From Thermomicrobiales bacterium (lineage in GTDB: Bacteria; Chloroflexota; Chloroflexia; Thermomicrobiales; CFX8): a stretch of 25,561 bases of DNA. A program made the position numbers and the translations under genes. Numbering within the stretch: position 1 is the stretch's first letter; each line of letters starts with the position of its first letter. This document shows, in pieces, positions 15,432 to 23,225 of this stretch. Location: the NCBI GenBank assembly GCA_037045155.1, contig JBAOIG010000001.1, positions 1 through 25,561 on the forward strand. The letters run 5' to 3'. A model generated the notes under the pieces. It made no database searches and was not told where the DNA came from. It saw only the letters and a list, made by a program, of their open reading frames with translations.

Positions 15432-18400
15432 ATGGCGTCGATCACACTATCACCGTCCAGCGCGTCCGGATGGACCAATTCATCGAACGTCACCGCGTCC
15501 GACAACTCCTACGCGACGTCCACGGTCGAGAAGGGGGAGGACTTCGGCGGGAGCGGCATGTCGGTGCTCCTCACGGTGTCATTCCCTGCCGCAGGGCTGG
15601 CCGCCGACGATGTTATCGACGGCGTCGAGGTGAGGATCGAGCGGAAACTTTCCTCATCCACTGGCGGGACGAAAACCATTCAGCTGGAGGTCGCTGGCAG
15701 CGGCACCGCGAACGGTCCGTCCACATGGACGACATCCGACGTCACCGAGACGAACGGGACGCCCTCCGACCTCTGGGGCATGTCGTGGACGGCGGCGAGC
15801 TTCAATTCGGGATTCGATGTCGCATTCCGTGCCGGGTTCAACAACGGTAGCAGCACCAAAACCGCGTCCGTCGATTATGTCTCAGTCACGATCTACTATC
15901 ACCCGGGGTTGGTCGAGAAGAGCGTAGCCGACGCTGGAACGATCACGGCGACTGAGTCGTTGGAGATATCGGCGACGGTGCCGCTCGCTGACTCGGGCAC
16001 GGTCAGCGCGACCGACGACCTGTCCGTGTCGGCGACACTGCCACTCGCCGACGCGGGGACGATCACCGCGACGGATGACCTGACCGTCGCGGCGTCGTTT
16101 ACCCTCACGGACTCCGGGACGGTGACGGCGGCGGAGAATCTCGTGGTCGAGATCATCGACCACGTGTCGCTATCCGACTCGGGCACGATCACGGCAGACG
16201 AGTCGCTGACCATCGGGCCGCAGCTGGTGGACTCGGGCACGGTCACCGCGACCGAGGCGTTGACGGTTGACGCATCGACGCCACTGGCAGACAGCGGGAC
16301 GATCAGCGCGACCGAGGCGATGCAGATCGCGTTCGGCCTGGCGGATGACGGGACGATCACAGCGGCTGAGGCGCTGGCGATATCGGCGACGGTGCCGCTC
16401 GCTGACTCGGGCACGGTCAGCGCGACCGAGCATCTCCAGATCAAGTCGATCGACATCGTGACCGAGCCGCGTGTGGCGCTGGATGTCTACGACCTGTCGG
16501 GCAACCGACTCGGCTCGGGGCCGATTGCCACGCCTCTGGCCGCGTCCTACAGCATGCGGGCCGATGAGATCGGGACGTTCCGCGCGACGGTGCCGGCGAT
16601 CGCGGCGAACGCCGACGTGCTGGCCGCCGGGCGTGAGATACGCATCCGGCGCGCCGGGGAGGGCGAGGTCTTCCGGGGCATCCTCGACCAGCCGAAGGTC
16701 GTCGTCGGCGAGGACGGGGCGATCCTGCTTGAGCTGGCCGGGCAGTCGACGGCGGCGCGGCTCGTCTGGGCTAACACGCTCCTGGGGCGGACATTCTCTG
16801 GGGCGACGGTCGCGACGGCGGTATCGACGCTGCTGGCCGGCACCGGCTGGACGGCCGGGGCGGTCGATAGCGCGACGATCAGCGCGCGGTTCGATGGCGC
16901 GACGGTCTGGAAGGCGCTACGAAACATCGCCGAAACGCTGGGCTGGCACGCGGTCGAGGATCCGCTGACACAGCGGGTATCGCTTGCGGCGGCGAGCGGG
17001 TCGAGTGGGCTGGTCTTCCGCCAGGTCGACCACGCGGGGCCGGAGATGGCGGTTATCCCGCTGACCGGGCTGACGATCCCGGCGACCGAGCAGGCGATCT
17101 GGAACCGGATCATCCCGCTCGGGGCAGGCGAGGGGATCAACGCGCTGAGTCTGCGGTTCTCAGGTCGGAGCAGCCCGTACACGATCCAGACCGCCACCGG
17201 GCCGGACGGCAACACCTACTGGTACCTGGAGGACGCGGCCAGCGTCGCGGCCTACGGGGCGCGGACACAGGTGCTGAAGTTCGACGAGATCGCGCCACTA
17301 TCCAACAGCGCGGCGGAAGAGACGGCGGCGGCGAACACGCTCTACGACGCGGCCAGCGCGTGGCTGGGCTACTACGCGAACCCGACCGAGTTCTACGAGG
17401 CGTCGGTCGTCGGGCTGACCCACTACGCCGGCGGGACGCCACGCTTCACGATCGGGCAGACCGTGCGGTTGCAGTGGACGGGGATCGTCACCGACGACGC
17501 CGGGACGCGGCTGTGGAAGTCGGTCGATGCGAACGTGTATCTGATGGGGTTCGAGCGCGAGTTCCACGAGAGCGGCTCGGACTCGTGGCGGCTGGAGCTC
17601 GCGACGGTGGATCGTCGACAGCCGGGGCCGGGGGACGCGATCGTCAAGGCGATCGACGACCTGTGGGCGATCAAGACGGCGATGCGCCCGTACACCTACC
17701 GGGAGATCCACGGGCCGTCGGTCGAGTCGGTAGCCAGTGGCCAGCCGGCGACGCTCCCGGTGACGTTCGACGATAACGTCTCGCTGCTGCACAAGGCAGT
17801 CCTGACGGTGCGGAAGCGCCGGGTCAAGAGCAACGTCACCGGCGCGGCGGCGGGCGGCGGTCAGACGACCAGCAGCGGGGGCGGCGCGACATCCTCGGGC
17901 GGCTCGTCGCACTCGCACACGATCGCGCTGAAGACGACGACGTCGTCCGGCGGGCACTCGCATCTGGTCGGCGACTTCTATCCGACGACGACATGGAGCG
18001 ATCCCGCCTACATGCAGCAGATCACAATGAAGAACGAAGCCACCGGGATGGCCTACGGATTCTATGTCGGTCGGAACGGCACCGAGGCCGGGTCGGGAAA
18101 GTTCGAGAGCTTCCTGACCACACCGCACACGCACGACGTCGACGGACAGACATCGTCGTCGGAGTCGAGCCACACCCACACGGTGCCGAGCCATTCGCAC
18201 TCTGTCGGCGACCACACGCACCCGATGTCCTACGGGATCTACCTCGGGCCGGCGGCGGGCAGCCCGGCGTTCACGATCACGATCAACGGCACGGACAGGA
18301 CGGCCGCGCTCGGCGGGCCGTGGAACGGTGATATCAGCGTGGACATTACCCCGTATCTGGTCGACGCGAACGGGCACGTCCTGCGACAGGTCAACAGCGT

Positions 18401-18482
18401 CGTCATCGGCGCGGCGCAGTTGTGCGATGTGGAGATGACCGTCCGGTCGCTGGTCAGCGCGACGAGCATCGTGCCGGTGTAG
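15432..18482 (+). CDS. Large tail tip protein with tandem repeats and His-rich end
   Basis: This 1016-residue protein is probably the tail tip or receptor-contact protein. Residues 1-158 look like a jelly-roll or carbohydrate-binding-like domain (FPAAGLAADDVIDGVEVRIE, FDVAFRAGFNNGSSTKTASV, DYVSVTIYYHPG). Residues about 165-340 hold nine copies of an approximately 19-residue repeat with the core ADSGTVSATEDL. Residues 345-770 resemble the tail-hub (gp37-like) domain of siphoviruses (ALDVYDLSGNRLGSGPIATP, FRGILDQPKVVVGEDGAILL, WKALRNIAETLGWHAVEDPL). Residues about 825-935 are glycine-serine-histidine rich with six H-x-H motifs, as in metal-binding tips of phage fibres. The last 80 residues (FTITINGTDRTAALGGPWNG, ISVDITPYLVDANGHVLRQV) are beta-rich. 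The order of modules is unusual. Confidence 0.8.
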   Translation: MASITLSPSSASGWTNSSNVTASDNSYATSTVEKGEDFGGSGMSVLLTVSFPAAGLAADDVIDGVEVRIERKLSSSTGGTKTIQLEVAGSGTANGPSTWTTSDVTETNGTPSDLWGMSWTAASFNSGFDVAFRAGFNNGSSTKTASVDYVSVTIYYHPGLVEKSVADAGTITATESLEISATVPLADSGTVSATDDLSVSATLPLADAGTITATDDLTVAASFTLTDSGTVTAAENLVVEIIDHVSLSDSGTITADESLTIGPQLVDSGTVTATEALTVDASTPLADSGTISATEAMQIAFGLADDGTITAAEALAISATVPLADSGTVSATEHLQIKSIDIVTEPRVALDVYDLSGNRLGSGPIATPLAASYSMRADEIGTFRATVPAIAANADVLAAGREIRIRRAGEGEVFRGILDQPKVVVGEDGAILLELAGQSTAARLVWANTLLGRTFSGATVATAVSTLLAGTGWTAGAVDSATISARFDGATVWKALRNIAETLGWHAVEDPLTQRVSLAAASGSSGLVFRQVDHAGPEMAVIPLTGLTIPATEQAIWNRIIPLGAGEGINALSLRFSGRSSPYTIQTATGPDGNTYWYLEDAASVAAYGARTQVLKFDEIAPLSNSAAEETAAANTLYDAASAWLGYYANPTEFYEASVVGLTHYAGGTPRFTIGQTVRLQWTGIVTDDAGTRLWKSVDANVYLMGFEREFHESGSDSWRLELATVDRRQPGPGDAIVKAIDDLWAIKTAMRPYTYREIHGPSVESVASGQPATLPVTFDDNVSLLHKAVLTVRKRRVKSNVTGAAAGGGQTTSSGGGATSSGGSSHSHTIALKTTTSSGGHSHLVGDFYPTTTWSDPAYMQQITMKNEATGMAYGFYVGRNGTEAGSGKFESFLTTPHTHDVDGQTSSSESSHTHTVPSHSHSVGDHTHPMSYGIYLGPAAGSPAFTITINGTDRTAALGGPWNGDISVDITPYLVDANGHVLRQVNSVVIGAAQLCDVEMTVRSLVSATSIVPV
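15924..16448 (+). repeat. Nine in-frame repeats in the tail tip gene
   Basis: Nine copies of a degenerate repeat of about 57 bases encode ADSGTVSATEDL-like motifs followed by a beta strand such as SVSATLPL. Within this region a 51-bp stretch is exactly identical at 15965-16015 and 16379-16429, 414 bases (138 codons) apart. The identical copies indicate recent duplication or recombination among otherwise diverged repeats. Confidence 0.85.
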
Positions 18483-18553
18483 TGACGGACGTGAGTGGAG
18501 ACGACGAGATGCCGGAGGACGACCGTGAGGCCAGCGCCATCGTGCCGGTGTGA
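18482..18553 (+). CDS. Possible 23-residue peptide
   Basis: A GTG at 18482, overlapping the tail tip stop (TAGTG), opens a 23-residue frame (MTDVSGDDEMPEDDREASAI, then VPV) ending at 18553. It ends with the same IVPV as the tail protein because a 14-bp segment (CATCGTGCCGGTGT) is repeated at 18467-18480 and 18538-18551. The peptide is very acidic. It may be only a remnant of a local duplication rather than a gene. Confidence 0.25.
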   Translation: MTDVSGDDEMPEDDREASAIVPV

Positions 18554-18587
18554 GTAGGCAGGAGATAGTGAGTGAGTGTCGCACGCC

Positions 18588-18938
18588 ATGACAGCAGCGG
18601 ACATGTGGGCGCTCGTCTCGTCGGGCGGCACGACGGCTACGCTCCTGATCGTGCTCTGGCTCGTACTAACGGAACGACTGACCACCGGCACGCAGACGCA
18701 ACGGGAACGCGACCGGGCGCTGGCCGCCGACGCGCAGGCGGACAAGCACCAGGAACTGCTGCAACGGGTACTGTCCTCAGCCGAGGAGTCGTTGCAGGAG
18801 ATCAACCGCGTGCTGCCCTTAGCCGAGACGTCGTTGCAGCAGATCAAGGATGCGCGGGCGGAGTTTCGGGAGCTAATGCAGCTGATACGGGCCGACATGG
18901 CGGAACTCTCTCGCGACCACCGGGACAATGGACGATGA
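18588..18938 (+). CDS. Membrane-anchored coiled-coil protein of the lysis region
   Basis: This protein starts at ATG 18588 (116 residues) or at the in-frame GTG 18576 (120 residues). An N-terminal hydrophobic segment (LLIVLWLVLTERLT) predicts one transmembrane helix. A long heptad-rich helix follows (QADKHQELLQRVLSSAEESL, LQEINRVLPLAETSLQQIKD, AEFRELMQLIRADMAELSR), predicted as a coiled coil. No known domain is recognisable. Its place after the tail genes and before the endolysin suggests a holin-associated or spacer protein. It ends with an ATGA overlap with the next gene. Confidence 0.72.
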   Translation: MTAADMWALVSSGGTTATLLIVLWLVLTERLTTGTQTQRERDRALAADAQADKHQELLQRVLSSAEESLQEINRVLPLAETSLQQIKDARAEFRELMQLIRADMAELSRDHRDNGR

Positions 18939-19150
18939 GGCAGCGGGGGAGACTGCGGCGCTTCTGGCACTGGTTCACGGGCCGCTCACGGCGTGGCCCG
19001 TACCGCAACGCGGTGGATGTCGGCATCCAGCAGCGCGCCGACCGGCTTCCCGACCTCTACGCGCGCGTTGAAGCCTACGAAGAGCAGGTGCGGGTGATGC
19101 GGGCGCTTCACAACGGGCACGAAGGGAACGCCGACCATGGACACGATTAG
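18935..19150 (+). CDS. Small basic lysis-region protein
   Basis: This 71-residue protein starts at ATG 18935, overlapping the previous stop. The first 25 residues are strongly basic and aromatic (RQRGRLRRFWHWFTGRSRRG); the rest is mixed (VGIQQRADRLPDLYARVEAY, then EEQVRVMRALHNGHEGNADH). It has no predicted membrane span and no known motif. The tight overlaps on both sides argue that it is translated. Function unknown. Confidence 0.65.
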   Translation: MRQRGRLRRFWHWFTGRSRRGPYRNAVDVGIQQRADRLPDLYARVEAYEEQVRVMRALHNGHEGNADHGHD

Positions 19151-19511
19151 CCCGTTTGAGGTGCTGTGGGCGCTGATCGTGACGTGGGGAGCCTGGCACC
19201 ACGCGCACGCATGGCGTGACATCCACGATGACGTGATGCGACTGGAGGCCGGTGAGCTGGCCGTGACACCCGGTGCGATGGCGCTCTATCGCAACGACGC
19301 CGACTCCGAGGCGGACTGGGCACTGGTCTGGCTGGCCATGGCGCTGGTCGGACTGATCGCGATGACACAGCCGCGTGTGCCGACCGACATCCAGGGCGTA
19401 TCCACGACGGTGCTGCTGTTCGGCGTCGCGGTCTGGGCGCGGTTTCGATCCGAGGTGCGCGGCCGGCGACGGGCACGTGTCATCGCGGGCTATGGAGATG
19501 ATGAGGCATGA
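19137..19511 (+). CDS. Membrane protein, candidate holin
   Basis: This 124-residue protein has three hydrophobic segments: FEVLWALIVTWGAWHHAHAW near the N-terminus, WALVWLAMALVGLIAM near residue 75, and VSTTVLLFGVAVWARF near 95, followed by a basic tail (RSEVRGRRRARVIAGYG). Three spans with a charged C-terminus and placement immediately before the endolysin fit a class I holin-like protein, which would make membrane lesions releasing endolysin. No family-specific motif was found. The end overlaps the endolysin ATG. Confidence 0.6.
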   Translation: MDTISPFEVLWALIVTWGAWHHAHAWRDIHDDVMRLEAGELAVTPGAMALYRNDADSEADWALVWLAMALVGLIAMTQPRVPTDIQGVSTTVLLFGVAVWARFRSEVRGRRRARVIAGYGDDEA

Positions 19512-20851
19512 CATACACGAAGGGCACACCGATCCTGGGGAGTGGGACGGTCAGCGCGGCGGCGATACAGGCATGGTACGCGGCACGCGGGCCGGTCGCG
19601 GCGTCGGTCTACGCGCCGGACAAAGCCTATCGGCCCGCGCCGCTGACCATCGGTGCGGACATGGTGGCTATCTGTGCCGAGTGGGGCGTCAACCACGACA
19701 TTGTGGCAGCGCAGATCAGCAAGGAGTCGGCGTACTGGCAATCGGCCATCGTGCGCGACAAGAACAACCCGAGCGGGCTGGGTGCGGTCAACGACAACGC
19801 GTACCAGGGGGCGGTGACGTTCGCGACGGCGTATGAGGGGATTCGGGCGACGGTCGCGCACCTGCTGGTCTACGCGGTCGGTGACGGTGTCTGGGCCGGG
19901 TACGATCCGCGATTCAAGGCGGCGCGGGATGCCGGGTACCTCGGGATCGCGCCGACGCTGGCCGGGCTGGATGGCCGCTGGGCATCGCCAGGAGTGGGGT
20001 ACGGCGCGGACGTGGCGGCGCGGGCGAACGATCTTGTGTCGTTCGCCAATGATGGGAGTTGGGAGCCGATGGAGGCACAGATACCGGGGTTCACGTGGTT
20101 CCCGGCCGCTGCGACGCACTACACGAAGGGCCGGACGGCACGGATTCGGGGCGGCGCGCAGCACTACACCGCCGGGACGGACAGTCTCGCGTGGCTGACA
20201 AGCACGAGCGGCAAGAACGACCCGAAGGCGCGGGTATCGGCGACGTTCCTCGTGAAGCACAACGCGACGATGCAGGATCGTGGCTGGCAGCTTGTCCGGC
20301 TGGAAGACACCCCCTGGACGACCGCGTTTGCGAATCCGTACACGGTCAGTATTGAGTACGAGCAGTTGGACGGGCAGGACATCCCGGACGGCGCGTATGC
20401 GGTGCTGGGCCAGACGTGGGCGGACATCGAGGCCAAGGTGCTGGCGCTGAACCTCGGGACGATTGACGTGGTGCAGGGACACAAGGTGTGGGTCGATAAC
20501 CCGAGCCTGACGTGTCCCGACGGGATCGACGTTGCGCGGGTGGTGCGTGAGTGGCAGGCGCGACGGGGCCAGAAGCCACCACTTCCGCCGGGGATCGGCG
20601 ACCCGGACGCGCGGTTCGTGCCGGAGACGGGCGCGTGGCTACAGTTCGGGTTCAAGGCATTCTGGGAGGCCAACGGGGACGCGCTGAAGTGGCTCGGGTA
20701 CCCGGTCGAGAACGAACGCGGGATCTCGGGCGGGCTGAGCATCCAGCCGTTCGAACGCGGGGTGCTGCTGTACGACGCCAGTCAGCCGGAGGGGTGGCGT
20801 GTGACGGCGCTGCCATTGGCGCGCTATCGAGAGTTCGGGCTGGCAGCATGA
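19508..20851 (+). CDS. Endolysin with glucosaminidase-like and amidase domains
   Basis: This 447-residue lysin has two probable catalytic domains. Residues about 45-180 look like a glucosaminidase/lysozyme-type domain (ICAEWGVNHDIVAAQISKES, with candidate catalytic Glu73; NNPSGLGAVNDNAYQGAVTF; TVAHLLVYA). Residues about 205-350 look like an Amidase_2 zinc domain: GGAQHYTAG (His219), YTVSIEYEQLDG, VVQGHKVWV (His325) and TCPDGID (Cys336), matching the two histidines and cysteine of T7 lysozyme-type amidases. A C-terminal part (FGFKAFWEANGDALKWLGYP, then GISGGLSIQPFERGVLLYDA) resembles LGFP-like cell-wall binding repeats. The enzyme would cleave both glycan and stem peptide bonds at lysis. Confidence 0.85.
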   Translation: MTYTKGTPILGSGTVSAAAIQAWYAARGPVAASVYAPDKAYRPAPLTIGADMVAICAEWGVNHDIVAAQISKESAYWQSAIVRDKNNPSGLGAVNDNAYQGAVTFATAYEGIRATVAHLLVYAVGDGVWAGYDPRFKAARDAGYLGIAPTLAGLDGRWASPGVGYGADVAARANDLVSFANDGSWEPMEAQIPGFTWFPAAATHYTKGRTARIRGGAQHYTAGTDSLAWLTSTSGKNDPKARVSATFLVKHNATMQDRGWQLVRLEDTPWTTAFANPYTVSIEYEQLDGQDIPDGAYAVLGQTWADIEAKVLALNLGTIDVVQGHKVWVDNPSLTCPDGIDVARVVREWQARRGQKPPLPPGIGDPDARFVPETGAWLQFGFKAFWEANGDALKWLGYPVENERGISGGLSIQPFERGVLLYDASQPEGWRVTALPLARYREFGLAA

Positions 20852-21081
20852 TCGGCTACATCCGGCTCAGGCCGCGTGGTGAGCCGCTGCCACCGCCACC
20901 GTGGGGCTTGTCTGACGTGGAGTGGCAGATGATCTACGCGCTGGCGAGGTGGCGTGACGAGGTCGGCGCACTGACGGACTTTCCGGGCTACCGGACGCTC
21001 GCGGAAGCCAGCGACGAACTCGCGCCACCACGGATGCGTTTTGCGCGCTGGCTGGCAGACGAGGGGCGGATATCGGGATGA
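20848..21081 (+). CDS. Small protein downstream of the endolysin
   Basis: This 77-residue protein starts at ATG 20848, overlapping the endolysin stop (ATGA), and ends overlapping the next gene. It begins MIGYIRLRPRGEPLPPPPWG and continues LSDVEWQMIYALARWRDEVG, then ASDELAPPRMRFARWLADEG. It is soluble, rich in arginine and tryptophan, with a proline hinge. No known domain is visible. Function unknown. Confidence 0.65.
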   Translation: MIGYIRLRPRGEPLPPPPWGLSDVEWQMIYALARWRDEVGALTDFPGYRTLAEASDELAPPRMRFARWLADEGRISG

Positions 21082-21290
21082 GCACCGCATTCTGGACGGC
21101 GTTCTGGATCACGGTCGGCGTGCTGTTCGTGCTCGTGGATGCCACGCTCGCGCTCAACCGCACGCCGGGGGACACCGCAACCGAGCGCATCCGGGCCGGA
21201 ATGCGACGATGGCGCTGGTTCCGGCTGCTGGTCGTCTGCTTTCTGGCGTGGCTCACGATTCATCTGCTATTCGAGCCGGGATACGTGTAG
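21078..21290 (+). CDS. Small membrane protein, candidate holin or antiholin
   Basis: This 70-residue protein has two hydrophobic helices, FWTAFWITVGVLFVLVDATL near the N-terminus and WFRLLVVCFLAWLTIHLLF near the C-terminus, separated by a basic loop (ATERIRAGMRRWR). That is a two-span, class II-like holin topology. It is placed just after the endolysin. The overlap with the previous gene supports expression. Confidence 0.65.
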   Translation: MSTAFWTAFWITVGVLFVLVDATLALNRTPGDTATERIRAGMRRWRWFRLLVVCFLAWLTIHLLFEPGYV

Positions 21291-21298
21291 GAGGCTGT

Positions 21299-21586
21299 AT
21301 GCAGGACGTGGGGAGTCTCACCATCGCCGCCGGGGTGTTCGGCTCAGTCTCAGTCAGCGTGCTGGTGATGCTGTTAGTCGAGCTGGTCAAGGCCTACGCG
21401 CCGGGGCTATCGGGCCGATCGGCTGAGGTTGCGGTGACGTTGGTGTCACTGGCGGCGGTATCGGCTGTGCTGGTCTCGACCCGCGCCGACTGGTACAGCC
21501 GGGACACGTACCTTGCGCTGGCCATCGGGACGGCCGGGGTCAACGTCTTGGCGCGAGGTCTGTACGCGAAGACATCCAGAGCCTGA
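21299..21586 (+). CDS. Membrane protein, candidate holin
   Basis: This 95-residue protein starts at ATG 21299 after a ribosome site (AGGAGG); the frame is open upstream to 21041. Three hydrophobic stretches are visible: LTIAAGVFGSVSVSVLVMLL, VAVTLVSLAAVSAVLVS and LALAIGTAGVNVLARGL. VLVMLLVELVKAYAPGLSGR, then a charged turn, resembles small phage holins. It is the last rightward gene before a bidirectional terminator. It is the best single holin candidate by size and span count. Confidence 0.68.
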   Translation: MQDVGSLTIAAGVFGSVSVSVLVMLLVELVKAYAPGLSGRSAEVAVTLVSLAAVSAVLVSTRADWYSRDTYLALAIGTAGVNVLARGLYAKTSRA

Positions 21587-21672
21587 TCGCATCATCGCCC
21601 GATGGTCGTCGTCTCCGTAGTGGCGATCAGCGCGGGAGCGTCAACGGGCGTGGTTGCTCCTTCCCACTCTCA

Positions 21673-21705
21673 GTGGCAGCCTCGGTCTAGCACCGGGGCT
21701 GCCAC
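21673..21705. terminator. Bidirectional terminator between convergent operons
   Basis: Bases 21673-21686 pair with 21692-21705 in a 14-bp stem (one T-G wobble) around a five-base loop. On the plus strand a short T-bearing tail (CATTTAG) follows. It lies between the last rightward gene (stop 21586) and the last leftward gene (stop 21709), where convergent transcription must end. In the rest of the 21587-21708 gap I see no gene. Confidence 0.8.
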
Positions 21706-21708
21706 CAT

Positions 21709-22800
21709 TTAGAGACCCGATTGCGTGAAGGTCAGCGTGAGGTGGTCTGGCAGGACGCAGTCGGCGCGGCCGCACGTCGTGTAGACCTTGGTGTGTCGCG
21801 GCAGGCGCTCGCCGTGGGACAGCTCCCAGGCGACGGGGCGGATCGATCGCAGTCCGCCACGGATGTAGGCATTCCGCTGGGTGGCGTCGTGGATGAGGCA
21901 GCCATCCACGACAGTGCAGGGGACGATCTCACGCAGGACAGCCTCGGCGTAGGGTATCCAGATCCGGCGGTTGACGATCATCGACACGCTACCCGACGAG
22001 ACGCGGTACTCACGGGCCAGCGATCGCTGCGACTCGCCGGACTGATGCCGGGCGCGGATGTCCGCGACGATCTCCCATGTCAGGCGCGCGTTGGGGCGAT
22101 CCTCGCCACGCTGCGTATGTGGCTGATAGCCGATCCGTTTCGTGGCGTGGTGGTGGGCGGGGTTGACGCACGTCGGCGTATCGCACAGCCGGATCAGCGC
22201 GATATCTGACTGGAGCGTCTGGCACTGCGAGAGCTCCATCGCGCGCTCGGCTGGCGGGATCGCGCGGCCGTCGATCTCGACCCACGAGGGCAGGCCGGCG
22301 CCGACCGTCGGGCCGATCCATCGCCAGCAGCCATCGTCGCCGGCGCTGCGATCGACGCGCGCCCAGAAGCGCGCATCGTCCGTGCGGGGCGTCCCCTGGG
22401 GCCGCAGGCTCATGTGCTCGGGGGTGACGCACTGCTGCTGCCCGCAGGTCGCGTGGACGCGGATACGCGGCGGGAGCGCGCCGTGTGCCCACTGCCACGC
22501 CAGCCGCCGGGCGGACTCCCCACGTCCCTGATAGCGGAGCGATGGGTAGCCGGCTGACGTGCCGCCGATCCACTGCCAGCATCCTGAATCGGGATCGTGG
22601 GTGCTATGGGTCTGGAGACGGGCGAGCAGGTCGGGATATTGGCGGCGATAGCGCTGTGCATGATAGGAGAGGCTGATATGTACCGACTGCCGCGAGATGC
22701 CGATCTGCCGGGCGATGTCCGCTGCCGGCATCCCGTCGCGATGGATCGCTACGAGCACCTGTGACCAGTCACGCGCGGTGGGCATCGGCACGTCACTCAC
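21709..22800 (-). CDS. HNH-like protein with three degenerate modules and helix-turn-helices
   Basis: This 363-residue protein has three copies of the zinc-bound HNH_3-like module: residues 74-132 (GCWQWIGG, then CVTPEHM), 158-217 (GCWRWIGP, then CVNPAHH), and 295-356 (GCLIHDAT, then CVLPDHL). A helix-turn-helix is present at about 12-48 (MPAADIARQIGISRQSVHIS) and another at 234-282 (LTWEIVADIRARHQ, then SQRSLAREYRVSSGSVSMIV), the second being the usual partner of phage HNH enzymes. In typical family members an AHR motif carries the catalytic His; here the equivalents are ARR, AER and IRP, so it is missing in all three. The protein could be an inactive, DNA-binding derivative or a nuclease with altered chemistry. 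It overlaps the upstream gene by eight bases. Confidence 0.75.
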   Translation of the reverse strand: MSDVPMPTARDWSQVLVAIHRDGMPAADIARQIGISRQSVHISLSYHAQRYRRQYPDLLARLQTHSTHDPDSGCWQWIGGTSAGYPSLRYQGRGESARRLAWQWAHGALPPRIRVHATCGQQQCVTPEHMSLRPQGTPRTDDARFWARVDRSAGDDGCWRWIGPTVGAGLPSWVEIDGRAIPPAERAMELSQCQTLQSDIALIRLCDTPTCVNPAHHHATKRIGYQPHTQRGEDRPNARLTWEIVADIRARHQSGESQRSLAREYRVSSGSVSMIVNRRIWIPYAEAVLREIVPCTVVDGCLIHDATQRNAYIRGGLRSIRPVAWELSHGERLPRHTKVYTTCGRADCVLPDHLTLTFTQSGL

Positions 22801-23212
22801 CTCCCACTAGCCGAACGCTTCGAATCGCGTCGTCGATGTCCCGCCCGCCGCTAATGCAGTCCCAGGCGTAGGCCACGGCGCGAACGACTCGGATGGCGTC
22901 CAACCGATCTAGCGCGCGTAGCCGGGCCACAAGCGCCTCGCAGTCAACCTCCCACTTCTGGGCCAGCCCATCCTCACAGGCATCGGACACTGATGCCCAC
23001 AGCAGATGCGCCGTCTCGATGCCGAGGTAAGAGCCGTTAAGCGCGTCCAGCAGCAGCCGCGCCTCCGGCAGTGAGAAGGTCGGGATACCCTCGTCAGCGA
23101 GTCGCCAGAAGTCGAGCAAGTCCTGCTTGGCAGCCATCGCCGGCGACGACAGCCGCCCACGGACGGTCAGGCGCTGCTCGACCTCCCCTGAGATGTTGAA
23201 CTGGATATGCAT
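22793..23212 (-). CDS. Unrecognised early-block protein
   Basis: This 139-residue protein starts at ATG 23212, preceded by GGGGAGGG, a good ribosome site (the frame is open further upstream to 23578). It begins MHIQFNISGEVEQRLTVRG, a beta-strand-like start, and continues with helices: AMAAKQDLLDFWRLADEGIP, LPEARLLLDALNGSYLGIET, AHLLWASVSDACEDGLAQKW and AYAWDCISGGRDIDDAIRSV. No known motif was recognised. The gene overlaps the HNH-like gene at its 3' end. Confidence 0.7.
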   Translation of the reverse strand: MHIQFNISGEVEQRLTVRGRLSSPAMAAKQDLLDFWRLADEGIPTFSLPEARLLLDALNGSYLGIETAHLLWASVSDACEDGLAQKWEVDCEALVARLRALDRLDAIRVVRAVAYAWDCISGGRDIDDAIRSVRLVGGE

Positions 23213-23225
23213 TTGCCCTCCCCTT

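Noticed and set aside
15924..16448. Repeats that might suggest a CRISPR array
   Set aside because: They are in frame, degenerate, have no unique spacers, and encode a regular protein repeat.
17298..18584. A 428-residue minus-strand frame opposite the tail tip gene
   Set aside because: Its composition is the arginine-rich kind produced by high G+C on the opposite strand, and the plus-strand gene has clear domains.
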